From positions 1 to 64,000 of the forward strand of contig CAYONP010000010.1 in the NCBI GenBank assembly GCA_964405335.1: a DNA stretch of 64,000 bases, in the 5' to 3' direction. Below are positions 14,371 to 22,456 of this stretch, piece by piece. The DNA is from CAYONP01 sp964405335. GTDB taxonomy: Bacteria > Armatimonadota > UBA10988. How positions within the stretch are numbered: the first letter of the stretch is position 1; every line of letters starts with the position of its first letter. Made by a program: the position numbers and the translations under genes. Under the pieces are notes generated by a model. The model saw nothing but the letters and a program-made list of their open reading frames with translations, made no database searches and was not told the origin of the DNA.

Positions 14371-16202
14371 CCGCAGTGGCTTCGGTCCGGATCGGGGACC
14401 GGCCCGGCGACTCGACCGTCGGGCAGCCGGATGCGGATCCCCTCGCTGCCCGCGGCGGCGTGGAGGTGCGTCTCCTCACAGCCCATCTCGGCGGTCACCG
14501 GCGTGTGCGGCGGCACCACCTCGAAGTCTTGGAGCCATCCGATGGGCACCTTGGCGCCGGCCGGCAGCACCACCGCGCCATCGAGACTCACCGCGGTGCT
14601 CAGCGTAACGCCGGTGACCGTGGCGCCGCCCGCCCCGCAGGTCTCGCCGGGCAGCATCGGCTTGACGTACTTGACCGGGTGCTGCGTGCCGCGCGCCTGC
14701 GGCCCATCCCAGTTGACCGGGAAGTCCTTGGTCGCCGCCTCGGTCCGCGGCTTGGTGGCATCGAACGCGGCGACCACCTGGTCGATGGTCACCGGCACGG
14801 CGGCCAGGCCGCGTAGCGTGGCGATGAACGGCGTGGTGAAGTAGCCGCCGGGCGGGTCGGGCGGACTTCCGCCGAGGGCTATCTCGTCGGCTGCCGAGGC
14901 GGCGACGATGGTCACCTTCTTGCCGGCGAACAGGCCGGGGCTGCCCTCGATCAGCGCCTTCATCGCGTTGAGATGGGCCTCGGCAAAGCAGGTATCGATG
15001 TGGATGATGATGTGGCAGGCGCGGACCTGGCCCCACGGCAGGCTGGTCAGGCTGAAGTTGTGCGTCGCGCCGGCGGGCACCTGACCATCTTTCACCACCA
15101 CCTGCATGAACGGACTGGTGCCGTTAAGCAGCCCGTGGCTGTGCAGCGAAACGTAGAGTGTGTCGTGCAGGTCGTGCGTGAGCTGCTGGTTGATGTGCGT
15201 GAAGGTGGCCAGCACTTCGCCCTGCGCATTGATGGTCGGCCGGCCCGGTGACGGCGCGCTGACCGCGAACCACGTCGCGCCCTGGGCTCCCATGAAGCCG
15301 CCGACCGTGTTGAAGTCGGTGACGAAATCGGGCCGTCGGTCGCCGAGAATGACCATCCCGAAGAGCTGCGGCGTGGTCGTGCTCGAGGTGTGGTCGCGCG
15401 TCAGCGGCGGCGACTCGAGCGGCTCGGGCACCGGTCGCAGCGCCGCCGGCGGGGCGCTGACCAGGTCCGGCGAGGTCCGGTTGGCATCGTAATCGAAGTA
15501 GTAGGCCGCGCCGTTGAGCAGCGGGGACGACTCGGCGCGATGCTCGGACAAGTCGCCCGTGTCTGCGTCGATCACGAACCAGCGCACCTCGTGAGCGAAG
15601 CCGGTGGTCGGCGCGAGATCGGCGTAGACCAACCACGATTCGCTGGCCAGCGTCACCGTCGTCGCGCGCGCGGCGGCGGCGAGCAGCTCGCTGACTTCGA
15701 CACCCGCCGGCAACGGCTGCTGCGGGGCGAAGATCGCCGCCGTATCGGGATCGAGTGGCACCCCGTTGAGCTCTAGCGCGGCCAGTGCCTGCCGGGCGGC
15801 GTCCACCGCGGCGGCGCGGCCGGTCGCCGGCTCGCCGAGCAGGACGGCCGCCTCGGGCACTACGGTTGCCCCGAAGGTGCCGACCGCCGCGCCGAGGCTG
15901 ACCCGTATCTGGCGCAGGCCCGGCACCACGCCGTCGAGCCGAAAGTGCCCGGTGGCATCGGCGGTGGTGGTGGCGTCGCCGCCCACTTCGGCCACGGTTG
16001 CGCCGGCCGCCGCCACGTGGCCTGCCGGCGGCGTGCCGGTGCGCGCGACGACGACCGCGCCCGCCTGCCGTGCCGCGGGGACGAAGGCGAAGCCCTCGAC
16101 GGCCCCGCGCGCGGCCACCGGCGCCGGCGCGGGGGTGCCGTCATCGCCGCAGCCGGCCAGCACCAAGCCCAGGGCCAACCCGAGTGCGCAGCGGGCGTTC
16201 AT
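14331..16202 (-). CDS. Lipoprotein with caspase-like (clan CD) cysteine peptidase core
   Basis: Exported lipoprotein of 623 residues. AAGGAG precedes the ATG and the signal ends in the lipobox LAGC (Cys18). Residues about 34-110 form a carboxypeptidase-regulatory-like beta sandwich. Residues about 190-230 (LVYADLAPTTGFAHEVRWFV and on) resemble a segment in the two lipoproteins at 51414 and 53727. The core has VSLHSHG (His354/His356) and 49 residues later HIDTCFAEAH (Cys405), the His-Gly and Asp-x-Cys arrangement of clan CD peptidases (caspase, legumain, gingipain). Unlike the other two it has no dockerin-like tail; the C-terminus is a short beta domain. Peptidase activity is inferred from the dyad only. 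Its 3' end overlaps the convergent GT39 gene. Confidence 0.68.
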   Translation of the reverse strand: MNARCALGLALGLVLAGCGDDGTPAPAPVAARGAVEGFAFVPAARQAGAVVVARTGTPPAGHVAAAGATVAEVGGDATTTADATGHFRLDGVVPGLRQIRVSLGAAVGTFGATVVPEAAVLLGEPATGRAAAVDAARQALAALELNGVPLDPDTAAIFAPQQPLPAGVEVSELLAAAARATTVTLASESWLVYADLAPTTGFAHEVRWFVIDADTGDLSEHRAESSPLLNGAAYYFDYDANRTSPDLVSAPPAALRPVPEPLESPPLTRDHTSSTTTPQLFGMVILGDRRPDFVTDFNTVGGFMGAQGATWFAVSAPSPGRPTINAQGEVLATFTHINQQLTHDLHDTLYVSLHSHGLLNGTSPFMQVVVKDGQVPAGATHNFSLTSLPWGQVRACHIIIHIDTCFAEAHLNAMKALIEGSPGLFAGKKVTIVAASAADEIALGGSPPDPPGGYFTTPFIATLRGLAAVPVTIDQVVAAFDATKPRTEAATKDFPVNWDGPQARGTQHPVKYVKPMLPGETCGAGGATVTGVTLSTAVSLDGAVVLPAGAKVPIGWLQDFEVVPPHTPVTAEMGCEETHLHAAAGSEGIRIRLPDGRVAGPVPDPDRSHCGYGPVGAIPFPVP

Positions 16203-16283
16203 CGCAACTCCTTGGCGCCATCCAGTGTGTGTGCGCACGGCCGGGCCGTCCGGGATGCAGAATGGACTCGACCGGAGCTGCCC

Positions 16284-17327
16284 GTGCGTCCAGACCCCAC
16301 CCACCGCCGCGCGCCCGGCCTGGTGCTGCTGCTGATCGGCACGACCTGGCTGCTGGTCGCCGCCGGCGGGCTCGAGCGGCCGAGCGTGGTGGCGCTGGCC
16401 GGCGCTTACCTCGACCTGCTGACCCCCGAGCAGCGCGCGGCGACGTTGACCGAGCCGACCGCCGCCAACGCCGCGCGCTGGTCGAACCTGCCCTCGAACC
16501 CGGTGCGCGGCCAGGGCGCCGAGCTGCGCAACGGCGTCGCCTTCTCGACGCTCAGCGCCGAACAGCAGGCGGCCTGGCTGGCCCTGGTCGGCGCGGCGCT
16601 GGGCGAGCGCGGGTTCGAGCGCCTGCGCGGCGTTCGCGCCGCCGACGACTTCCTCGGCGGCGAGACCGGCCGCTACGACGGGGATTGGTTCTACGTCGCG
16701 TTCGTCGGCACGCCCTCGACCACCGACGGCTGGCTGCTCCAGATCGGCGGCCACCACTTGGCCGTCAACCAGTACTACGTCGGTGATGAACTGCGCGCGA
16801 GCTCACCCTACTACTTGGGCATCAACCCCGACCGGTTCGAGCTCGACGGCGAAGCCTACGCGCCGCTCGATGCCCAGCGCGAGGCAATGCGGCGGCTGCT
16901 CGGCTCGCTGAGCGCTGAGCAGCTCGCGGCCGCGCGGCTCGACGGCCGGTTCGGCGACGTGGTGCTCGGCCCCGGCCGCGATGCCCGGACCAACTTCCCC
17001 ACCGGCGAGACCGGCCGCGGCCTGCTCGTGGCATCGCTGTCGGACGAGCAACGCGCCCTGGTCGGCGAGGCGCTCGCCGCCTGGACCGCCGACCATCCCG
17101 ACGGCACGACCTACGACACGCTGTACGCGCGGCAGCTACCCGAGACCTACCTCGCCTGGTCGGGCACCACCAGCCTCGACCGGGCGGGTGACTACGTCCG
17201 CCTCGACGGCCCGCGGGTGTGGCTCGAGCTGGCCTGTCAGAGCAACCTCAACGAGCGCGGCCAGCGGCACCTGCACACCATCTGGCGCGACCGGGCGAAC
17301 GACTACGCGGCGGCGTTTGGGTTCTGA
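16284..17327 (+). CDS. DUF3500 domain protein
   Basis: Exported protein of 347 residues. GTG is the likely start because GGAG lies six bases upstream and no suitable ATG exists; the N-terminus has a hydrophobic segment (PGLVLLLIGTTWLLVAAGG) fitting a signal peptide or anchor. The rest follows the DUF3500 pattern: repeated LTPEQRAATL / LSAEQQAAWL / LSDEQRALVGEAL segments, RWSNLPSN, GGHHLAVNQ and FPTGETGRGLLVASL. Biochemical function of the family is unknown. It is divergent from the caspase-like lipoprotein, with only 81 bases between the two starts, so the genes may share a regulatory region. Confidence 0.78.
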   Translation: MRPDPTHRRAPGLVLLLIGTTWLLVAAGGLERPSVVALAGAYLDLLTPEQRAATLTEPTAANAARWSNLPSNPVRGQGAELRNGVAFSTLSAEQQAAWLALVGAALGERGFERLRGVRAADDFLGGETGRYDGDWFYVAFVGTPSTTDGWLLQIGGHHLAVNQYYVGDELRASSPYYLGINPDRFELDGEAYAPLDAQREAMRRLLGSLSAEQLAAARLDGRFGDVVLGPGRDARTNFPTGETGRGLLVASLSDEQRALVGEALAAWTADHPDGTTYDTLYARQLPETYLAWSGTTSLDRAGDYVRLDGPRVWLELACQSNLNERGQRHLHTIWRDRANDYAAAFGF

Positions 17328-17413
17328 GCGCCCGACCACGCCCTGCCGGTCGAAACCGCCCAGTCTTTAATCTAGCGGCTACATTTCCGTAACCCGCCAG
17401 TTACCTCGACGGC

Positions 17414-17437
17414 CTCTCTATCTCTCTCTCTCTCTCT
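17414..17437. repeat. TC dinucleotide repeat
   Basis: About twelve TC units with one A interruption at 17420, in the 157-base gap before the MauE-like fragment. Such tracts can slip and vary in length. Confidence 0.8.
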
Positions 17438-17439
17438 GG

Positions 17440-17448
17440 TGTTACACT
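17440..17448 (+). promoter_or_regulatory. Possible extended -10 promoter
   Basis: TGTTACACT resembles an extended -10 element (TG-N-TATAAT) 36 bases before the MauE-like start; no -35 is visible because the TC tract occupies its place. In front of this, 17328-17413 holds nothing recognisable. Confidence 0.3.
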
Positions 17449-17484
17449 GACCATCAGCCGACGGTTTGGCGCGGGGTTGGGCTG

Positions 17485-17709
17485 ATGCCCAGGCCATTCA
17501 CCAGTCTGGCGTTGTTGCGTTGGTTGACCGCGGGGGTGATGCTCTTCGCGGCGGTGGGCAAGACCGCCGCTCCGCGCGAGCTCCACGAGGCCCTGGCCGC
17601 GTTCGATGTGCCGGCGCCCCTGCTCTGGCCGCTGGTGGCACATTCCACCCTTCCACGCGCCGGACCTGATCCGCGACTCTGGTTTGCTCGCAGAGGAGCA
17701 TCGCCATGA
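17485..17709 (+). pseudogene. Truncated MauE/DoxX-like membrane protein
   Basis: Only the first 51 residues look like a protein family: one hydrophobic helix, AAVGKTAAPRELHEALAAFD, then PLLWPLV, the opening of MauE/DoxX-like quinone- or thiol-linked membrane proteins, normally about 130-170 residues with four helices. After PLVAHS the sequence becomes Arg/Pro-rich and non-hydrophobic and stops. The stop overlaps the pseudopilin ATG (ATGA at 17706-17709). I read it as the 5' remnant of a gene cut off by insertion or deletion, although the four-base overlap means it could still be translated. Confidence 0.55.
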
Positions 17710-18320
17710 CTCGTGCAAAGACTCGCATAGGAGCTGCCAGGCGGCAGCGCGGCTTCAGCCTCGTCGAGGTCCTCGTCGTGCTGGCCATTTTGGGCATCCT
17801 GGCGGCGCTCATCTACCCGGTGTTCGCGAGCGTGCGCCGGCGTGCTCAGATGACCGCCAGCATCTCAAACCTGAAGCAGATTGGCATCGCGTTCAGGCTG
17901 TACGCAGACGACTGGGGGCGACGTCCAGATCGTCTATACAAGCTCCATCCGTCGTACTTATCGGACCGCGCCGTCCTGGTGTCACCCGGTGATCCACACG
18001 CGGAAGCAGGCGGGTGGGCCAACTTCCACGACCGCAACTTCTCGCCGGAGCAGCCGCTGCAGCCGGGAGTGGTCTCGTACGGATACTTCCGGCTTCTGTC
18101 CGACAACGACCGATACTGGCAGCGGGCACAGCGCGTGCCTGGGACACCGGGATACGTCGTCGACGTGCTGTTCGGCAAGCTAGCGGATCCGCCGGACCTG
18201 TACTCGGGTCGCACCGTGCGCCTCTGCTTCAACGGATCGGTGATCGTGACGACGGTCGAGCAGGCGCCGCATCAGCTGAGCTACTGGAAGCTGTGCACCG
18301 ACCAGGAGAGTGCACTATGA
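17706..18320 (+). CDS. Type II secretion/prepilin-like protein (pseudopilin)
   Basis: Protein of 204 residues with a class III prepilin signal: basic leader ending in RQRG, cleavage before FSLVEVLVVLAILGILAALIY, Glu at mature position 5, then NLKQIGIAFRLYADDWGRRP, the helix-to-globular junction common in planctomycete pseudopilins. The globular domain is not of a type I recognise and lacks the H-x9-DG motif of DUF1559 proteins. GAGGAG is seven bases before the ATG. Codon use is noticeably less G/C-biased at third positions than in neighbouring genes (many CGA, TCA, ACG, TAC, TTA codons), hinting at acquisition. It overlaps the MauE remnant and the next membrane gene by four bases each. Confidence 0.85.
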   Translation: MTRAKTRIGAARRQRGFSLVEVLVVLAILGILAALIYPVFASVRRRAQMTASISNLKQIGIAFRLYADDWGRRPDRLYKLHPSYLSDRAVLVSPGDPHAEAGGWANFHDRNFSPEQPLQPGVVSYGYFRLLSDNDRYWQRAQRVPGTPGYVVDVLFGKLADPPDLYSGRTVRLCFNGSVIVTTVEQAPHQLSYWKLCTDQESAL

Positions 18321-18808
18321 CCCAGCGGGTGGTCCTGGCCAGCGCCCCTCGACCGCGCCAGGCTGCGCCGGAGGTCACCGTCTGCGATCCTGCCGAAGCC
18401 GCGGCGCGGCTGGTGGTGATCGCGCTGATCGTCTATGCCGCGCTCTTCTATGCCATCGACTACGCCTGGTTCCAGGTCGGATGGATCGGGTGGATCGGGG
18501 TGGTCAACACATGGCAGGAAGCGCTACTCGCTGCAGGCGTGTTCGCGTTGTTGGTGTGGCGAACCCGGTTAGGACCGTGGAAACTGGCGGCGGCGGTCGG
18601 GTTCGTGCTGCTCCTGCTCAACTTGGTGCTGCCGCTGGCGTTGGCAGCCGTCGGCGTCGGGCGCTGGCCGAACCCGAACAAGCCGGTGCAGATACTCGGC
18701 CCGCCGGTAGATGCCCTGGGCGGCTTCGCCGCGGCGCTGATCGCATGGCGTTTGGCGGTTCTGGTCGGCGCCGACCGCAGAGTTGGCGAACGGCTCATTG
18801 GCCAATGA
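18317..18808 (+). CDS. Small polytopic membrane protein
   Basis: Protein of 163 residues, not recognised. It has a 30-residue hydrophilic N-terminus and then about four hydrophobic helices: ARLVVIALIVYAALFYAID, WQEALLAAGVFALLVW, WKLAAAVGFVLLLLNLVLPLAL and DALGGFAAALIAWRLAVLV. Its ATG overlaps the pseudopilin stop (ATGA, 18317-18320), so the two are probably one transcript and translationally coupled. The C-terminal segment LGPPVDALGGF.. resembles the short reading frame that follows at 18783. Confidence 0.6.
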   Translation: MTQRVVLASAPRPRQAAPEVTVCDPAEAAARLVVIALIVYAALFYAIDYAWFQVGWIGWIGVVNTWQEALLAAGVFALLVWRTRLGPWKLAAAVGFVLLLLNLVLPLALAAVGVGRWPNPNKPVQILGPPVDALGGFAAALIAWRLAVLVGADRRVGERLIGQ

Positions 18809-18977
18809 GCTCGATTGCCTTCGGCTCGTTCGTGTCGACGAGCCATCTCGCCGCCAAGCAGAGCGACGCCGGGGCAATCGCCTCGGCCCGCCCGTCTACT
18901 GCCTCGCCGCCTTCGGCGGCGCGCTGCTTGTCTGCTGGCTCGCCCGACTCTGCCGCGCCGACCTCAAGCGGGCGTAG
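18783..18977 (+). pseudogene. Remnant resembling the C-terminus of the preceding membrane protein
   Basis: A 64-residue frame whose end (LGPPVYCLAAFGGALLVCWL then ARLCRADL) aligns without gaps to the last helix of the gene at 18317 (LGPPVDALGGFAAALIAWRL then AVLVGADR), about 14 of 28 identical. It probably marks a decayed tandem duplicate. No ribosome site is seen; its end overlaps the 3' end of the minus-strand Rid-like gene. Confidence 0.35.
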
Positions 18978-20115
18978 TCATCGCCACGCACTCCACCTCG
19001 ACCAGCCAGCCCGGACGGCAGACCGGCGCCGCGACGACCGTCATCGGCGCGCCGCCGCAGCGCTCGCGCAGACCGCGCCAGACCTCGGCATGGTCGGCCG
19101 GGTCGCGCAGGTAGACCGCATAGGACAACACATCGTCGAGACCGGCGCCGGCGACCGCCAGCAGCGCTGCGACGTTGTCCAGCGTGCGCTCGAGCTGCCG
19201 CGACACGTCGCCGGGATGGACAATCCGGCCGGCTGAGTCGATGCTGGCCGTACCCGAGATGAACACCTGCCGCCGGTCGGTGTAGTCGATGGCCGTGCCG
19301 CGCTCGAAGGTCACGCCGTAGAGGTGGGTCGGGCTGAGCCGCTCGGGCGCCTTGAGATAGCTCACCTGCGCGGGCCGCAGGCCGGCAACCGCATAGGCGT
19401 CGAGCAGCACCAGCGCCGCGGGATCGACATCACGCCCTTCGATTCCGGTGCTGGCGACGTAGTGGGTCTCGGGCAGCAGACCGCGGGCGGCGAAGAACTC
19501 GCGCCGGGCGGTGACCAGCCCGGCGTAGTTGCGGTCGATGTGCGGGACGAAGAACCAGGTCCGCACCAGGTGGTCGGCCAGGCTCATGCCCCAGCCGTCG
19601 AGCCGCCGCTCATACTCGGCCAGGACGCGGCGAGTCTGCTCCTCGGCCGACTCGGGTCCGGGAGCGGCCACGCCGCAGGTCCAGTGGTGCGTCAAGCCGT
19701 CGCGCCGCAGGGACAGGTGGCCCGGGCCCAGCTCACGCTCGCCAGCGTCGACGTGCCAGGCCCAGAGCGCCAGCTTAGCCGGTGGCGAGGGCGACTGACC
19801 GACCCACGAGACGGCGCCCGCCGCGCGCGAGGCGAGCGGCGTGCCGGCCAGCAGCGCAGCCTGGTTGGCCAGGTCGCTGGCGTAGAAGCGGCGCAGCACG
19901 GCCGATTCGGGTTCGAGCCCGGCGTCGCGCAGGGCACCGCGATAGGCGTCGAGCAGCGTGGCGAGCTGCTCGTCGAGCGAGCCGGGGCCGCGCGGGGTGA
20001 CGGTGAGGTGCAGCTCGCTGCCGAAGCGGGCGAGCGCGACGTCGGCGCCGCGGCAGCGGAGCTGCTGCCGCTCGACGCGGATCGGCGCACAGACCGTCTC
20101 GGCCACCCAACCCAT
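18964..20115 (-). CDS. Rid/YjgF-like protein resembling chorismatase (FkbO/Hyg5) family
   Basis: Cytosolic protein of 383 residues with two Rid-like halves. HLVRTWFFVPHIDRNYAGLVTARREFFAARG followed by THYVASTGIEG and the C-terminal QVFISGTASIDSAGRIVHPGDVSRQLERTLDNV match the arrangement of the FkbO/Hyg5 chorismatase group within the Rid superfamily. The C-terminal half looks like a canonical Rid barrel (QLERTLDNVAALLAVAGAGLDDV). Chorismatase activity is uncertain: relatives include deaminase-like proteins. The ATG at 20115 has GGGAGG six bases before it; a GTG at 20121 overlaps the stop of the upstream PPC-domain gene, so this gene is translationally coupled to the DUF1501 set. The last 14 bases overlap the remnant at 18783. 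Confidence 0.62.
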   Translation of the reverse strand: MGWVAETVCAPIRVERQQLRCRGADVALARFGSELHLTVTPRGPGSLDEQLATLLDAYRGALRDAGLEPESAVLRRFYASDLANQAALLAGTPLASRAAGAVSWVGQSPSPPAKLALWAWHVDAGERELGPGHLSLRRDGLTHHWTCGVAAPGPESAEEQTRRVLAEYERRLDGWGMSLADHLVRTWFFVPHIDRNYAGLVTARREFFAARGLLPETHYVASTGIEGRDVDPAALVLLDAYAVAGLRPAQVSYLKAPERLSPTHLYGVTFERGTAIDYTDRRQVFISGTASIDSAGRIVHPGDVSRQLERTLDNVAALLAVAGAGLDDVLSYAVYLRDPADHAEVWRGLRERCGGAPMTVVAAPVCRPGWLVEVECVAMTTPA

Positions 20116-20117
20116 GC

Positions 20118-22331
20118 TCACCCTCCCGCGGCGACGATCTCGAACGGTACCGCCGGCACCAGCCCGAGCCAGGTCTGCCGGCCGGTCAGATAGACCTCGA
20201 TGATCAGGTTGCCGGCCAGGCCGACGGGCACCTCGCCGGCGGCCTCGATGACGAACTCGATGCCGTCATCGACCGCCGTCGCGCCGGACAGGCTGACCCC
20301 CGCGGGCGGAGCGGCGAGCGCGAACTCGACGTTGCCGATGTTCGGACGCGCGGGCAGCACCACCTTGGCCGTGGCCGAGCCGCCGGCGGGCAGGCGCACC
20401 GGCGCGGCGATGTGGCCGGCGGGCGCGGCGAAGCTCGGCTTGATCACGCTGACGGCGAAGTCGCGCACCGGCACCAGGTGGGTCCAGAGAAAGGCCTGCA
20501 TCTGGTTGTCGGCCGGCACCGCGGGCCGATTGGCCGGCTCGCCGGCGACGGTCGAGCGGCCTTCGAGGCGCAGGGCGACGGGCCGGTCGAGCGGCTGGTC
20601 GGGCGCGGTCAGGGTCATCCGCACGTGGCTCTGCCCGGCCGGGATGCGGCCGCCGCTGAGCGCGAAGCCGCCCAGCGCGGCGCTGATCACCAGGTCGATC
20701 GGCGCGTCGAAGCCGTCGCGGCGCAGCGCCCAGACGTCGAGCAGCGCCACCCGCCCGGCGCCGATGTTCAACGTCGCCGGCGCCACGCGCAGCGCGTAAT
20801 CGTGCTCAGGCGGGCCGATGCGCAGACGATAGGCAAACTCGTCACCGCCGTGCGCCTGGGCGTCACTCAGCTCGACCTCGAACCGCCCCGAGGCCGGCAG
20901 CGTGGCGCACAGATAGGAGTCGGCGTGGTGGGTGATCAGCCCAAAGGCGCGGTCTTCGAGGTCGTCGCACCAGGCAATCACCGCGCCGCCGGCATCGCGC
21001 AGGCGGAGCAGCGAATCGAGCGGCGAGCGTAGCCGCCGGGCGTTGACCTCGACCACCAGCTCGTCGCCGGCGCGGCCCTCGAGCGCGAAGCGGTCGACGT
21101 CGCCCGGCCGGCCGATCCGGCCATTGACCACCAGCGGCGGCTCGACCGCCTGCGCGGTCTGATCGTTCGGCTCGGCCTCGGACAGCTCCGGCAGCTCGTC
21201 GACGGCGTAGGCCACCTCGCGGCAGATACGCCCGGCGCCGAGCGCGGTGTAGCGCAGGCCGGTCGCGCTGGTGTCGAGGTCGAGCCGGTCGCCGATCAGG
21301 TTCCAGCCGGCGACGCTGACCCGCGCCGGCTGCCCCAGCGTGCCGCCGAGCGGGAACAGGTGGCTGATGAACGGCAGCTCGCCAATGGTCAGGCGATAGA
21401 CGAAGTCCTCGCGGCCGCGGTAGATGCTGTCGCGGATCTCGACTTCGTAGTCACCCGTCTCGGGCAGCGCGCAGGCGAGCACCGGGTCGGGGTCGCTGCG
21501 GAAGTCGTCGAGGTAGGCCAACTCGCGGCCGGCGGCGTCGTAGAGCGCCAAGGTGGCCTGGAACCACCCGGGCACCGCGTCGGCCAGGTAAGGGATCAGC
21601 CGCCGCGCCTGCGCCTCGACGACCAGCTTCTGCCCGCGCCGGCCGCGGAACCGGATGCGGTCCCGGTCGCCCGGCAGGATCTGCCCGTTGACCAGCGCCG
21701 GCAGCGACTCGAGCTCCGTCACCGCCGACGGCTGCCGCCACGACTCCTCCTCGTTCTGCTCGCGCAGCAGGCCGAGCTGGAAGGTCATCGGGTTGGTCAG
21801 GCCGCCGTCGGTGACCAGCCGCAGCTCGACCTCGCCCGGGGCCGCGTCGGCGGCGACGGTCACCTCGAGCTCGACCTGCTCGGCAATCTGCGCGTTGGGC
21901 TGGCGCTTTGGGTCGAACAGATGGCCGCGGAGCAGGTTCAGCTCGTCGTCGGTCATCTCGTCGAGGCCGCGGAGCAGCGGATGGTCGGGCAGCTCCGGCC
22001 ACTCGGGCGGTTCGGCCTCAGGATTGGTCGTCAGCGCGCGGCGATGCTGGACCAACTGCGCCGCATACCGCGCGGCATCGCCGATCTGGTTTGGCCGCAG
22101 CGGCTCGATGTGCTCGACCACGCGCACGGCCAGCCCGCCGCCGCTGAGATAGGCCGCACTCGCCCCCCGCAGCCATTGCCCACCGGCGGTGACGCGAAAG
22201 GTGGTGCCGATGCGGCCGCCGGCCGGGTAGAGATAACCCAGGTGCGGCGAGCGATCGGCCGTCTGCGCGGCGGCGGATAGGTTAAGGAGCAGGACGGCAA
22301 ACAAGACATGACGTCGGTAGGGGCACGCCAA
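20118..22331 (-). CDS. PPC-domain (pre-peptidase C-terminal-like) secreted protein of the DUF1501 set
   Basis: Exported protein of about 737 residues. It begins with a signal-like stretch (VLFAVLLLNLSAAAQT), then HLGYLYPAGGRIGTTF, the opening of planctomycete proteins encoded beside DUF1549/DUF1501 genes. Two PPC-like beta domains follow: LPALVNGQILPGDRDRIRF, and AEPNDQTAQAVEPPLVVNG with GDVDRFALEG. The C-terminal 200 residues are further immunoglobulin-like sandwiches. Start is doubtful: TTG at 22331 gives a basic N-region (ACPYRRH) but lies inside a palindromic repeat, and TTG at 22304 gives a signal with no basic residues; neither has a ribosome site. Its stop overlaps the downstream Rid-like start region. 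Function of the family is unknown; a cell-surface role with the DUF1549/1501 partners is inferred from conserved neighbourhood. Confidence 0.72.
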   Translation of the reverse strand: MACPYRRHVLFAVLLLNLSAAAQTADRSPHLGYLYPAGGRIGTTFRVTAGGQWLRGASAAYLSGGGLAVRVVEHIEPLRPNQIGDAARYAAQLVQHRRALTTNPEAEPPEWPELPDHPLLRGLDEMTDDELNLLRGHLFDPKRQPNAQIAEQVELEVTVAADAAPGEVELRLVTDGGLTNPMTFQLGLLREQNEEESWRQPSAVTELESLPALVNGQILPGDRDRIRFRGRRGQKLVVEAQARRLIPYLADAVPGWFQATLALYDAAGRELAYLDDFRSDPDPVLACALPETGDYEVEIRDSIYRGREDFVYRLTIGELPFISHLFPLGGTLGQPARVSVAGWNLIGDRLDLDTSATGLRYTALGAGRICREVAYAVDELPELSEAEPNDQTAQAVEPPLVVNGRIGRPGDVDRFALEGRAGDELVVEVNARRLRSPLDSLLRLRDAGGAVIAWCDDLEDRAFGLITHHADSYLCATLPASGRFEVELSDAQAHGGDEFAYRLRIGPPEHDYALRVAPATLNIGAGRVALLDVWALRRDGFDAPIDLVISAALGGFALSGGRIPAGQSHVRMTLTAPDQPLDRPVALRLEGRSTVAGEPANRPAVPADNQMQAFLWTHLVPVRDFAVSVIKPSFAAPAGHIAAPVRLPAGGSATAKVVLPARPNIGNVEFALAAPPAGVSLSGATAVDDGIEFVIEAAGEVPVGLAGNLIIEVYLTGRQTWLGLVPAVPFEIVAAGG

Positions 22332-22431
22332 CGGCGTGCCCAACGCGCCCGCCGGGGCGCGTTGCACGGCCCCGCACCGCGGCATCGCCCGGCGCGCGGT
22401 CCGTCGGACGCGCCATTGGCGCGTCCCTACC
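22316..22431. repeat. 116-bp palindromic element with imperfect terminal inverted repeats
   Basis: GGTAGGGGCACGCC at one end and GGCGCGTCCCTACC at the other are inverted repeats with about two mismatches. Inside are hairpins GGGCACGCC/GGCGTGCCC, ACGCGCCC/GGGGCGCGT and GGACGCGCC/GGCGCGTCC. It fills most of the gap between the DUF1501 gene and the PPC-domain gene and appears to supply the first codons of the latter. The same GTAGGGGC head occurs at 8703-8960 and near 56060-56215. Confidence 0.75.
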
Positions 22432-22456
22432 GTGCTGCTCCGCGGATCGGTGTCCA

